Assembly: GCF_963583255.1 (NCBI RefSeq) | Contig: NC_084804.1 | Location: 19,784,061 to 19,848,060 of the forward strand | Length of the DNA stretch: 64,000 nt | Source: Pyrus communis | Lineage: Eukaryota; Streptophyta; Magnoliopsida; Rosales; Rosaceae | Direction of reading: 5' to 3' | Shown: piece after piece, positions 35,713 to 47,180 of the stretch | How the letters are laid out: each line of letters opens with the position of its first letter | Numbering within the stretch: the first letter of the stretch is position 1 | Made by a program: the position numbers and the translations under genes | The notes under the pieces: model-generated | Told to the model about the DNA's origin: nothing | Database searches by the model: none | The model's input: only the letters and a program-made list of their open reading frames with translations

Positions 35713-36700
35713 TTGTTCGTTAGTGCTTTGTTACCCCAACATGTAAAAACCGAGCTTTGTAATTTGCTCAGAGAATTTAAGGATTGTTTTGCTTGGAGTT
35801 ACCATGAGATGCCTGGTTTAGATAGAACACTAGTCGAACACGAATTACGTATCAAACCTGGGTGTAAACCATTCCGCCAACCACCTCGACGTTTCTCAAC
35901 CGAAGTACAACTCGGTATAAAAGACGAACTCGTTCGACTTTTAAAGACTGGGTTTATTCGGACAGCTCGACACGTCGAATGGTTGGCAAACATCGTCCCA
36001 ATTTTAAAGAAAAAATGTGCTTTGCGTATTTGCATTGATTTTAGAAATTTGAAACTGGTAACTCCTAAAGATGAATATCCAATGCCAATTTCAGATTTGT
36101 TAATCGACGCAGCAACAAACCACAAGATCTTATCCTTTATGGATGGACATGCTGGTTATAACCAGATTTTCATCACCGAGGCTGATGTCCATAAGACTAC
36201 TTTTCGTTGCCCAGGAACACTTGGCACATACGAATGGGTCGTCATGCCATTCGGCCTCAAGAATGCCGGTGCCACATACCACCGAGCCATGAATATTATT
36301 TTCCATGATTTGATTGGTACTACCATCGAAGTCTACATTCACGATGTGGTAATCAAATCACAATGTTGGCAGACACATTTGGATGATCTCTGTCAGGCTT
36401 TCCTACATATGCACCAGCATAACCTTAAAATGGATCCCGCCTAATGTGCTTTTGGCGTATCAGCTGGCAATTTTTTAGGATTCCTTGTACATCATCGTGG
36501 TATTGAGGTAGATGAAAATAAGGCTTGAGCAATCATTAATGCTCTACCCTCGACGACTAAGAAACAACTACAATCGTTACTCGACAAGATTAACTTTCTC
36601 CATCTACTCATTGCCAATTTGGCGGGAAAAATGAAAGTCTTGTCCATGCTCTTGAAACTTAAGGATTCTGACATCTTTGAATGACGTGCAGAACACCAAG
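35713..36700 (+). pseudogene. Reverse transcriptase of the Tat-type element
   Basis: The open block 35713-36444 holds RT motifs: WLANIVPILKKK, LRICIDFRNL, SFMDGHAGYNQIF, TFRCPGTLGTYEWVVMPFGL, then VYIHDVVIKS. The catalytic box, normally YVDD or YIDD, reads YIHD, so one metal-binding aspartate is lost. A stop at 36442-36444 interrupts the thumb region, which continues to about 36700 with more stops. Confidence 0.85.
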
Positions 36701-36702
36701 AG

Positions 36703-37335
36703 GTGTTTACCCATATCAAGGTCTCCCTCATAACTCCACCCATCCTGGTCCCACCACGACATGGCAGACCTCTCAAACTGTACATCTCAGTGGCTGAAGA
36801 ATCCATCAAATGCCTTCTTACACAAGACAATGTTGCGGGGCGAGAAAATGCCATTTTTTATCTTAGCCGAAATCTCAACCCACCAGAGATTAATTATTCC
36901 ACCGTCAAAAAGCTCTGCCTAGCCTTATTTTTCACTACATCAAAACTCAAGCATTACATGCTCCCGTTAGTCACTCAGGTCATTGCCCAGACCAATGTCA
37001 TTCGTTACATGCTCACTCGGCCGATAGTAAAAGGCATAATCGGAAAGTGGACAATGGCACTATCTGAATTCAGTTTACAATATGTGCCCCAGAAAGCTGT
37101 CAAAAGCCAGGTGTTGGCCGATTTCTTGGCTCAACATCCTTCACCATACGGTTTTGGGGGCAATGACGTTGAAATCGGCATGGTGGAAACCCGTGATAAT
37201 TATAGGACGATGTACTTTGATGGCTCTAGTACTTCAGTCTTGGTTGGCGTTGGGATTGTTATTCAATCCCCAAATCACAACCGTTGGTACTTTTCTCTCA
37301 AGCTCAATTTCGATTGTACGAATAATCAGGCCTAA
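36703..37335 (+). pseudogene. RNase H (retroviral type) and start of the second RNase H
   Basis: The block contains LKLYISVAEESIKCLLTQ and AIFYLSRNLNPPEINYSTVK, the connection/RNase H pattern of gypsy elements. It continues through FSLQYVPQKAVKSQVLADFL into MYFDGSSTSVLVGVGIVIQS, the start of a second, archaeal-type RNase H. A TAA at 37333-37335 interrupts the latter. Confidence 0.75.
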
Positions 37336-37347
37336 TACGAAGCCCTT

Positions 37348-37632
37348 ATGATCGGCCTTAATGTCCTACACGATCTGCAGGTAGATCATGTCCTTATTCT
37401 TGATGATTCCGAACTTGTGATTAACCAGCTTAATAGGACTTTTCGTTGCATGAGTTGCACTCTGGCGCCCTATCACATGGTTGCCAGCTATTTGGCCAAG
37501 TCCTTCGATGACGTTACCTTCAAACACATTTCACGAGTTCGAAACACTAACACAAATGAATTAGCTCAAATAGCCTTCGAAGCGCAACTCCTGGGGGGCA
37601 AACTAGGCCGAGAAATACCTGTGTCACGATGA
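37348..37632 (+). pseudogene. Second (archaeal-type) RNase H, C-terminal half
   Basis: It continues the preceding domain after a stop: ALMIGLNVLHDLQVDHVLIL, DDSELVINQLN and SRVRNTNTNELAQIAFEA. The layout matches the additional RNase H that marks Tat elements. In DDSELV the second aspartate corresponds to the usual D-S catalytic position. Confidence 0.7.
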
Positions 37633-37789
37633 GCACCGCCGACCTTGGTTAATCAGCAAGTTCTCCAACGCGATTGCATGATCCGTACATGAGTCATGTC
37701 CCTACCTTCGTTGATGGAACGAAATGACCCTATAGAGGTTTGCGCAGTTGAGGCAATACCAGATGACTAGAGAAAGTCAATTATACGGT

Positions 37790-38900
37790 ATCTTAACAAT
37801 CCCAATGGCAAACACAACCGTAAAACAAAGGTTCATGCCATGAATTATGTAACCTACCAAAATGAGTTGTATCGCAAACGTGAGGATGGTTTATTGTTAC
37901 TGTGCCCCGGCTCGCAAGAGGCCGCCCAAGCAATTGCAGAAGTACATGAAGGAATCTGCAGAGCCCATCAATCTTGACGCAAGATGGGATGGTTGTTTCG
38001 CCGACACGGATATTTCTGGCCAAGTATATTGAAAGACTGTATTAAGTACACACAAAGATGTGTACAATGTCAAATTCATAGGCCTATACAAATAATCTTG
38101 ACCGAACTACTTCACTTGGTTACCAAACCTTGGTCGTTCAGAGGATGGGCCATGGATGTAATCGGCAAAATTTCACCGTCTTCTGGAGTAGCAAAACAGG
38201 CATGGATACTTGTGGTAACCGACTACTTCACTAAGTGGGTCGAAGCAAAATCATACTCCGAATTGACATCCAAGGAAGTTTGCAATTTTGTAGAAGAAAA
38301 CATCGTGACCAAATTCGGCGTACTAGAAATAATCATAACAGATAATGGTACAATCTTTACGTCCGACAGGTTCAAAGAGTACATGGAAAGTGTAAAAATT
38401 CAACTCAAACAGTGCACACCATATTATCCACAAGTGAATGGACAAGCTGAAGCAAGCAATAAAGTGTTGATTGGCATTCTTGAAAAAACGATAAAAGCAA
38501 AGCCTAGTATGTGGCATTTAAAGTTAAACGAGGTTTTATGGGCATATCGGACTTCACTCCGCTAGGCAACAGGGACGACCCTGTACGCATTAACCTACGA
38601 ACACGACGTGATGTTACCATTTGAGCTAAGTATAAAATCGTTGCGAGTGATTGAACAAAGTAGTTTGTTTAGTGCCGAGTACAATCAGGCCATGAGACAA
38701 GAGTTTGAAGACTTGGAAGAAAGTTGGTTTGACGCTTATAATTTATTGGTGGCATAGAAGAAGATTGCCGAGAGAGTCTATAATCAACAAGTCAAACGAA
38801 AAGCATTCGGAGAGGGAGAGTTGGTTTGGAAAACTATACTGCTTGTAGGGATTAAAGACCCTAGGTTCAGTAAACCCAGAGAGGGCCGTTCTGGTGCGGA
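37790..38900 (+). pseudogene. Integrase of the Tat-type element
   Basis: A zinc-binding region with GYFWPSILKDC and CVQCQIH is followed by the core at 37984-38565: GWAMDVIGK, VVTDYFTKWVEA, IITDNGTIFTSDRF and NGQAEASNK. The D, D and E catalytic residues are all visible. A TAG at 38563-38565 ends the open block after WAYRTSLR. The C-terminal part (ERVYNQQVKRKAFGEGELVW) continues to about 38870 with another stop. A terminal HHCC domain upstream is frameshifted near 37980. Confidence 0.8.
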
Positions 38901-39842
38901 TCAATTTTGTTGATGGTCGTCTCGGCCAGGCAATGCAGAAGGTTGGCGAGGATGGCTGAACTAAGGGCCAAGGTATGACCACTTGTCAGGGCTTCGGCCA
39001 CCGACATATTCTCGACCAAGCACTTATTCAACTTGGTAGAACAAATAAATTTGTTATACTAGTAAAATAGGAAGGTCTCGTGCCCTCTCTTCCAAAGGTT
39101 TTCTTCCCCTCGGCCATCAAAATTGAGGATGAGGGTATTGTAGTTGAAGAAATTCTTGTGTAGCTTCTAAATTTCTTCTTTTGAAAGTTCTTGGCCTTCT
39201 TTGCTCAGCGTCTCGACAGCCTGTTCGTCATATAATGCTTTGAGGTCGAGATTAGACAAGTACCCAAAAAGGGCGGCGTCAACTAGGAGGCCACAAAGGG
39301 AAGTCCCAAGGATAGCTGAGATGTCAAGGATAGTAAGGCCGATAAGGCCAAGAGGGAGGACCATGGTGTTGGTGGTCGAGCACCAGAAGCTCAAAGCTGA
39401 TATGAGAAACTTTTTGTCCATTGTAATTTCCACGGTCGAGAGTTTAATGGCATCATAGATACCAAGAGTCTTCCATTATTGGCCAAATTGTTTTTCCATC
39501 CGTTCAACCCAAGCTGCCCAGGCTGCGGTGGTCGAAGGCCAGGCTCCTTAGGGCTTGGTCAGATCCCACTTCAACCAATCAAACCCTTGCAACAGGGGTG
39601 CTAGGCAATGAGCCTTAAGAAGGGTGGTGATGGACGATGGCACGACGTCATTGAAGAGTGGACCCAAGATCTGATGGGAAGTGATCAAATCACCTTCAAA
39701 GCGCAAAGTCTTGATGGCGCTTCGATCAATGAATTGTTGCACTCGTCGAAAAGCTTGGAAATGAAGGAAGTCATTGATGAGGACTCAAAGAGTTTTTGGG
39801 TTTTCTAGGAATTCGAAGGCAAAGGGCAAGAGAGGTTCAAGA
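38880..39842 (-). pseudogene. Antisense plant-mobile-domain-like ORF in the Tat-type element
   Basis: On the minus strand, downstream of pol and opposite to it, the conceptual protein reads VQQFIDRSAIKTLRFEGDLI, later EITMDKKFLISALSFWC and, after a stop, AEALTSGHTLALSSAILANL. These resemble the aminotransferase-like plant mobile domain (PMD), known from MAIN/MAIL proteins and from transposons. A TATA-like CTATAAATA sits on the minus strand at 39882-39890, just upstream of the ORF, suggesting its own promoter. At least four in-frame stops make this copy non-functional. The family call is from recalled pattern only. Confidence 0.5.
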
Positions 39843-40010
39843 TTTATGGAAGTGTAAAAGTTTGAGTAAAGCAGAACAGAGTATTTATAGGTGTTTAGGT
39901 GGAAGATCAACAGTTTTTGGAAGGGTAAAAATGACCAAAGGATTTTATAATCATGATGGGTATTCAAAAAATCCAGGTGAAGAGACTGAAAAACTCGTGG
40001 ATTAAGGATA

Positions 40011-42153
40011 TGATAGGAGCATATTTAGGCGACTTACTTAGCTTGTTTTCATGCATTTATGTTGTTAATTCATAGTTGTTTTAGTATTTTAAGCCATTTT
40101 CGTTTGTTTTTAGGTTCTAATGGCAAAGGGAGCAATAAAGTGCATTTTGAGGCTATTTGGAGCATTTTTGGGCATGGATTGGATAGCTTAACATAGGAGC
40201 AAAGAGGATGGACGAAATTGAAGACAAGAAGAGCTAGGAAAGGCTACAAATCTGGTGAAAGAAGTTCTACTCCAATGAAGATAAGGAATAAGCAAGAAAC
40301 AAGGAACCTTATCCAACCTTATCCAAACCTTATCTTATCCTATCCTAGAAACCTTATCCTATCCTATCTCTAACATTATCCTATTCTCTCCTATCCAAAT
40401 CAGGTTAGGACTTATTCCTAGCTAATAATAGGGAATTAACTACACATTTAAGCACATAACTCAGTTTCTAGAAGCCTTATCCACTCAATTGCCGCAAGAA
40501 CTCCATTCCTTGTAGGTTTAGGAATTGCAATCCTTTTCCTACACAAATATCATGTATCCTTGGCCCTTTAGGTTTAGGAATCTGCCCTAAACCTTCCCTT
40601 CTAGAAACCTTATCTCAGCCCTATTCATGTGCCGCACCAAAACCTTATAGAATCCCTAAATCCTAGCCGAAATTCCTATTCCCAATCCCACTTGATTTCT
40701 GCCTTGAATTGACCCTTTTTCAATAGGATTAGGCAATCCTTTTCCTTCACTAAGTGTGCCAAACTAGCCTATATAAGCAGCCCATGCCGCACCATTTAGT
40801 TCACCACCCCTTCACACAACATTCATACATTCCTTCAGAAAACACCCTTTGCCGTGACCTTGCAACCACCCATCCATCATTCCCCTACTTCCACACCTCC
40901 ATCCCAACCTCCATACACCACCATCATCCTTTGCCGCACCACCATACATACCTAAATCCATCCAAAACCCATAAAATCATCCACAAACCCACCATAGACC
41001 TTGTGCCGTGACTTAGCAAGGAAGAGGAGAAGGAAGACCAAGCCTTGGGCGTTTGTGCATTCAAGTTGGAGTGTTGGACGTTTTTAGGTGTAATCTATCT
41101 TTTATTTTCAATGTTTAAATCTATATTGCTTTGTTTTGTCATGAACATGAGAGGCTAAACTCGTTTTAGCCTAGGGATGCTTTGAAACCATGATTACATT
41201 TATAATATGAGTTGATTAAGTCCAGTTGTGATTTCATAAGTCATGAACGTAATTTGCTTAACCGTTTGATGGATAACTTATTCTTGTATGTTTATTAGGG
41301 AGGCCTACTTAATTTGCATGCTTGAATTTGGGGCTAGAATATAAGGGTGTTTCACATAATCGTTACAAACTTATATTCACAAGTAGTTAAGGTTGTTTTC
41401 ACAATCATGTTAAGTAAATTCCTAGCATGCGTATCATGATGTCATAGTTACAAGTGCTTTGTCAATACTTATGATTTCCATTGAACGTAATGATCTTTGA
41501 CCGTATCTCTATTATGATGTCATGTAGGGGACGTTTTGGAGAATGCTTTGGGTTGTCGTATGATGTCATCCAATCCACTAACTTAAGGGAAATCTGAGGG
41601 TTAATTAGTGATGTCACGGTTAATCTGGGGTGTTGAGGTTCATGGTTTATCGGAAAAGCAACTGGAAATCAATTTATGTTAGAAAGTATCATGTGTGGAG
41701 AAGTATCCCTTGGCTATCCCATCATCCATTAGTTTTTCTAAAATTCGTCCAAAATCTGTTTTAAAGTTTTAAGTTACTTGTTTTCTTTTAAATTCGTCCA
41801 AAATCAAAACCCCCTTTCTTATTTGTTCCAAATTTGTCCAAAAGAGTCTTTTTGAGTCTTTAGAGTCAAAACCAAGTGTATTTTCGTCCAAATTAAGTCC
41901 TAGAGTCTAAATTGAGTCTTTTTGGTTGTTTTAAGTTGTTTTAAGTCTTTAAAGTTTGTTTTTGGTCATATAAGTTAGTAAGAGTCTTGTGAGGTCATTT
42001 AAAGTGTTTTAAAACATATTTTCACATCTTTGAGTCAATTTTCATTAGATTAGCAATCTCTCTTAATCCCCGGCCTAGAACGATCCCTACTTATATCTAT
42101 ACTACAATTGTAAAAAAGAGGGTTTAATTTGTGTCCTTATATATTTCACATCA
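40011..42153 (+). mobile_element. Nested solo LTR of an Athila-like element
   Basis: The 5-bp target duplication GGATA is at 40006-40010 and 42154-42158. It starts TGATAGGAGCATATT and ends CACATCA. It aligns with the LTRs at 44664-47052 and 52078-54465, especially near both ends (AGAACGATCCCTACTTATA, GAGGGTTTAATTTGTGT). With no internal region, it is the product of LTR-LTR recombination. It lacks the dense CATGCA cluster of the younger copies. Confidence 0.85.
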
Positions 42154-42444
42154 GGATACACATTTGCGTGTGACGGTAAATTTAATGGTGAAGAGACATT
42201 TCAATGATCGCACGTTTCAAGGGTCATTATTAATGGTAGACAAGTAGGCTTAGGAGTCGCCACATGTTAGAGCATCTAACAAATTAAGATCGTGCAATCG
42301 TGTTTTATAAATACACTTCAGTGATGGGATATTCGGGACTTTTCGTAGTCTTCCAAAGATAAGTTGAAGGTTTGATTTCACTTATTCAAGTTCGAAACTC
42401 GGCCAAAATGTTCTAGGCCGAAGACCTCAGAAGCGAAGGGGAAA

Positions 42445-43431
42445 TGTTTGGGCCCAAAATATTGGTGTAAGCCAAGTTAGGAGTTGTTCTCGGCCCGGCA
42501 GTATGATTCTAGAATCATCACGAATTCTAATTATTATGGGCCGCTCGATTAAGATAGGTCGAGTCCTAGTATAAGATAGGATTGATGGGAAAGTCGAACC
42601 CTAGCATAACAAAGAGTCTTAATGGGATGAGGATGCTGAGATTTGAGAAGTGAATGTGGTCGGATAAACAGTTTGGTTCAAAATCCTAATGGAGGTAGGA
42701 TTGGCCAAGACTTGGTTAGATTAGGATAAAGAATCCTAATCCAAGTATAGTTCTGGATCGGCCATAACGAGATTGGCTGCTATAAAGAAGAAGGGGGTGC
42801 ATCATTCTAAAGCTCTCTCCAATTCAACACACAAAATGCCTTGCGCAAACTCTCGCTCCACGCGAAACCTCTCAACAACCTTGAGATTTTTATTTTCTTT
42901 TTCCTGTCGACACATCTTCAGTTTGGATAAACAGCACTGTGAAGGCAACCGGCGAACATATTCAGTTTGATAAACATCACTGTTGCTGTAGAATCAGCCG
43001 ACTGCAAAGCACCTTCAGTTTGGATAAACAGCACTGCGTCGAGGCCGATTGGTTATCTATCCAAGTCTCAATCGAGAAGGATTTTCGAATCCTTATTAGC
43101 AGAGGTCATCTCATTAACCTTCTCAGTGAAGTGAGGTGTCACAGGTTACTACATTCGGCACATTGAAAGTTGAATTTGATATTGAACTTCGCAGAACTAG
43201 CAGCCTTGTCTTCAGGCTCTGGAACCCGAAAACCAAGACGTGTTCCTTCCTCGGCCGCAATCGCAAGATCAAGAAGTCAGCAGCACGCTCAACGCGACAT
43301 CAACACATTTTACTCCTTGGCCAAGCTCGGGCGACGAGTTGGCATGCCTCGCACACAACCGAATGACGTAGTTAGCTTATTAATTACTCGGCCTACGCAC
43401 CACGTAGGCTTGGTAGTTTTTAGGGTCAACA
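42445..43431 (+). repeat. 3' LTR of the Tat-type element
   Basis: It spans 987 bp, colinear with 30470-31449, with many scattered substitutions and a few small indels. Confidence 0.9.
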
Positions 43432-43436
43432 GTCAT

Positions 43437-44324
43437 ACATGTCCAACTTAACTTTAACCCTTAAGCTCACAAAACATATACTTGAATTGTCATTCAAAAT
43501 GTTTGGGGTTAAAGTGTATAAGCTTAAAAATCTTTACATAAATGCTCTACGATAGGTTTGCAAATTGATTTCATCTCCACACGTCAAATTTACCTTCTTT
43601 AGATCAAGTAAGTCTTTGTGAAGCGTTGTAATAAGACTTTGGGGACTTAGTTAAATAAATGAATGATATAGGAATCACACAGTCTAGGAAACTAATATAG
43701 TGGTAGAAAGAGATACCGAGTAAGAAAGGTAACAATGAACCATGCAACTTAGTAGTAAGTTGAGTAGTTGGATTTGAAACATGAACGACCTATTATTGCA
43801 CAATTGATTTCTGATGATTCATGCTCTTCATTTACGACACATTTAATTTTTTTTATAATGCTAGCAGCTTACTTGTGACTCATAATGACTTCTTTTCCTC
43901 TTTTCTTCTTTTGCTCTTCATTTGTAATTGGGCTTTCTTCACAAGATTTGCATCTTCAACTTGCAAATAACCTTGAACTCTCTCTTTTGAAAAATGTACT
44001 CTACTAGCTTCTTAGTAGGGGAGGGAATTTTTAATATAAGAGGCTAGGTAAGGAAAATGTAGGTTTAAGAACAAAAAGCTTATATAAAGGTTCAAAATGG
44101 CTAACTAGGGGAAAATATGTAAGGTACTGGCATATATGGCAATGATGGTAAGTCCTAATGCCTGCTATCATCTCCAAAATAGAGTAATATATGATATAAA
44201 GTTTTGAGATGTACAAAACACATAAGATTGCACACATGAAAAAAAAAATTAAAAAAAAAAAAAAAAGAGTATATGAAAAATGCACACACTATACTTAGGC
44301 ACGAAAACTTACATGAGTGCGGGT
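43437..44324. other. Intergenic stretch, no gene seen
   Basis: AT-rich DNA between the Tat element and TNL fragment 3. There is an A run near 44240-44265. No supported coding sequence or repeat ends were found. Confidence 0.5.
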
Positions 44325-44663
44325 TTTACTCATGTCTATGTGTGGAATGAGGCATTTAGAAGTAGAATGGTAGCAACCATTGATGTTTACAAACTTGCCA
44401 AAGAGGCCTGTATTGACTTCTGCCTGGTGGTTCTTGAAGGACTTGCTTCTGCTTCCTATTTAAAGGTGGAAAGTTGTGGTATATGCATGTTGTATGTTGA
44501 ATATGCTAAGAAATTCATATTTGATCATGTCTTCATGTCAAGGGAACCCAAATTAGAAGAAGAAACAAGACAGGATGATGATTCTGAAGGTGGTGGATCA
44601 AGAGATGAGCCTAAAGGCAATGGATCAAGTGATGAGTCTAAAGCAAATGAAAGTGATGATCAT
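44325..44663 (+). pseudogene. TNL C-terminal (C-JID-like) fragment, copy 3, left part
   Basis: The frame runs THVYVWNEAFRS, DVYKLAKEACIDFC and VESCGICMLYVEYAKK into an acidic tail (DDSEGGGSRDEPKG). It resembles copy 2 at 15.6-15.9 kb but without that copy's frameshift. It ends at 44663 within ATCAT, the target duplication of the Athila-like element, and resumes at 54471. The TGA at 44664-44666 belongs to the LTR. TIR, NB-ARC and LRR are absent upstream. Confidence 0.7.
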
Positions 44664-47052
44664 TGATAGGAGCATATTCATGCGACTTAAATGGCTTGTT
44701 CTCGTGCATTTACGTTATGTTTCTTTAGTTATTTTAGTACTTTAAGCTATTTTCGTGTGTTTGTAGGTCCAAAGGGCTAAAGGAGCAAAAAGATGCATTT
44801 TGGAGACTTTTGGAGCACTTTTGGACTAAGGATGGATAGCTTATGCTTGGAGCCAAAGTGTTGGACAAAATTAAGACCTAATTGAAGACCAAAGTGTTGG
44901 AACCTTGTTCCCTTTAGTTTTAGGACATTTAAACCTTTCCTAATCCCATTCATCAACACATGCATCCACATGCATTCACCCTTTAAACCATTAAATCCAC
45001 ATGCTTTCCTATTCAATTAAATCAGCCACATGCATTCATCATCATAACCTAGCTGTCATTCCACTTCATTGCACATGCATCTTCAAATAAATCAGCCATT
45101 CCACATGCATTCACTCTTTAATTCACATGCATTTACTCTTTAATTCACATGCAAAACATCCCATTCCATCTCCCATCAGATTTCCATCATATTCACATGC
45201 ATTCCATCCTTTAAAACATTGCACATGCACTCCCTTTAATTAATTAAGCCACATGCACTCCCATCCATTTCATCATTGCAGCCAACACATGCTTTCACAT
45301 GCATTTTCAGATTGTCCCCTTGCACATGCAGCCACATATTCATTGCACATGCAATTCCAACCCACATGCATCCTTTAATCATTCAAACATGCAGCCACAT
45401 TCCCTCCTAGCTGTCATGTTCCCCCCATTTCACCTATAAATAAGCATCCATTGCATACACATTTCATTCATTCACTCTTCCATATTCCAGAAATTCGTCA
45501 AAACCTCTCCACACCCTCATTGCAGCCACCAAAACACTTTTCTCCTCCATTGCAGCCACTCCAACCACTCCCCAAACCATTCACACCATCAAACTATCCT
45601 TAGACCTTGTGCTACAACGAAGAGGAAGGGAAGAGTGCCTAAACGTTCATACAATTCAAGTTTGAGTTGTTGGAATGTTTAGGTGTTTCTTTGATTTCAA
45701 TGTTTAATTTCAATACTCTTTGTTTTGTACGTATGAGGAATGGAAGAGAAGAGTGCCTAAACGTTCATACAATTCAAGTTTGAGTTGTTGGAATGTTTAG
45801 GTGTTTCTTTGATTCCAATGTTTAAATTCAACTAAACCCCCCTTGGCTAGGGGGGAATTCGAAATATATGTTTATGCTTGCATTTTGATTTGATTACTTC
45901 TAATTGCGTTTCATAAGTTGTGGATTCAATTTGTTTAACCGTTTGATTGATAACTTATTTATGTATGTTTATTGAGAATGCGCGCTTAATTTTCATGCAT
46001 GAATATGACGCTAGAATATAAGTGAGTTTCACCTAATAGTTACGAACTTATATTCACAAGTAGTGGAGGTTGCTTATAAACAATCGCGTTAAACAAATTC
46101 TTGGCATAAGTTTCATGCAATCATAGTGACGAATGCCTCGTCAACACTTATAATTTTCATAGAGCGTAATGATTCTTGCTTGTACCTCTTCTATGCATTC
46201 ATGTTGAGGACTTGTGGGGAATGTTTTGAATTGTCGCATGCATCATCCAATTCAATAACGTTAGGAAGATTTGAAGGTTAATTAGTGCATCACGGTTAAC
46301 TTGGGGTGTTGAGTATCATAGTTTATTGAAATGCAATTGGAAATCATTTTATTATGCAAGTATAACATGTATGGAGATGAACCCCTTAGCCATTCTATCA
46401 TCCATTCATTCCATTCCATCAAATTCGTTTTACAATCTGTTTAGTTTATTAACTTGTTTTGTTATTTCAATTTTCGTATAAATCTAAATCCCCCTTTACT
46501 TTAATGTCCAATTTAGTTAGAAATCAATTTAGTTTGTGCTTTTAAGTGTTTTGATTCATTTTATTTCCCAATTTCGTCCAGATTCACCAAAGTGCTCAAA
46601 ACTGCCCAGAAAGTGATTTTTAGGCAGTTTTGAGTGTTTTGGGTGATGTTTGAGTCTTTTGGTTTGTTTTAATGTTTTAAGTGTTTAGTTTTACATTCTT
46701 TAAGTTAGTTTAGTGTTTTATATTGTGTTTTTACGTTCTTGAGTCAAGTTATTACTTAATTTCGTCCAAATTTGTGTTTGTGCTCAAATCTGCCCAGAAA
46801 GTGGTTTTTAGGCAGATTTGAGTGTGTTTGTGTTGTTTTGGGTCTTTTGGTTTGTCTTAGTGTTTTAAAGTTTAGTTTTGAATTCTTTGAGTCTAGTATA
46901 GTGTTTCATATTGTTATTTTACGTTTTTGAGTAAAATCCAAGTGGTTAACAATCCCTCCTAATCCCCGGTCCAGAACGATCCCTACTTATACTTATACTA
47001 CAATTTGACGAAAAGAGGGTTTAATTTGTGTGCGTACAAAATTCACGCATCA
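44664..47052 (+). repeat. 5' LTR of the Athila-like element
   Basis: It spans 2389 bp with TG...CA ends. It contains about 15 CATGCA motifs between 44957 and 45393, a CTATAAATAAGC TATA-like box near 45433, and an imperfect ~105-bp repeat at about 45640-45720 and 45745-45830 (GTGCCTAAACGTTCATACAA). Confidence 0.95.
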
Positions 47053-47057
47053 AATTT

Positions 47058-47076
47058 TGGCGCCGTTGCCGGGGAT
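47058..47076 (+). promoter_or_regulatory. tRNA-Asp primer-binding site
   Basis: TGGCGCCGTTGCCGGGGAT, five bases inside the 5' LTR, is complementary to the 3' end of plant tRNA-Asp including CCA. Confidence 0.85.
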
Positions 47077-47180
47077 TAGAAAATTTGCTAATCCCATTGT
47101 TTGTTTCTGTTATGTATTTTAGATTTAGTTTTTTTTATTTGTGTTTTGTTTGTTGAATTCAAGTACTAGAGAAGAACAAC

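Larger units (their letters stand above)
30470..43431 (+). mobile_element. Full-length degenerate Tat-lineage Ty3/gypsy retrotransposon
   Basis: The 5-bp target duplication GTCAT is at 30465-30469 and 43432-43436. LTRs are 30470-31449 and 42445-43431 (TG...CA). Just inside the 5' LTR is a primer-binding-site-like TTTGGCACACCCAGTGGAA (about 31450-31470), and just before the 3' LTR a purine tract AGAAGCGAAGGGGAAA (about 42429-42444). Domain order is gag, protease, RT, RNase H, second RNase H, integrase, then an antisense ORF; the extra archaeal-type RNase H is characteristic of the Tat branch. All frames have stops or frameshifts, and the LTRs differ by several percent, so it is old and inactive. 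A solo LTR is nested at 40011-42153. Confidence 0.9.
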
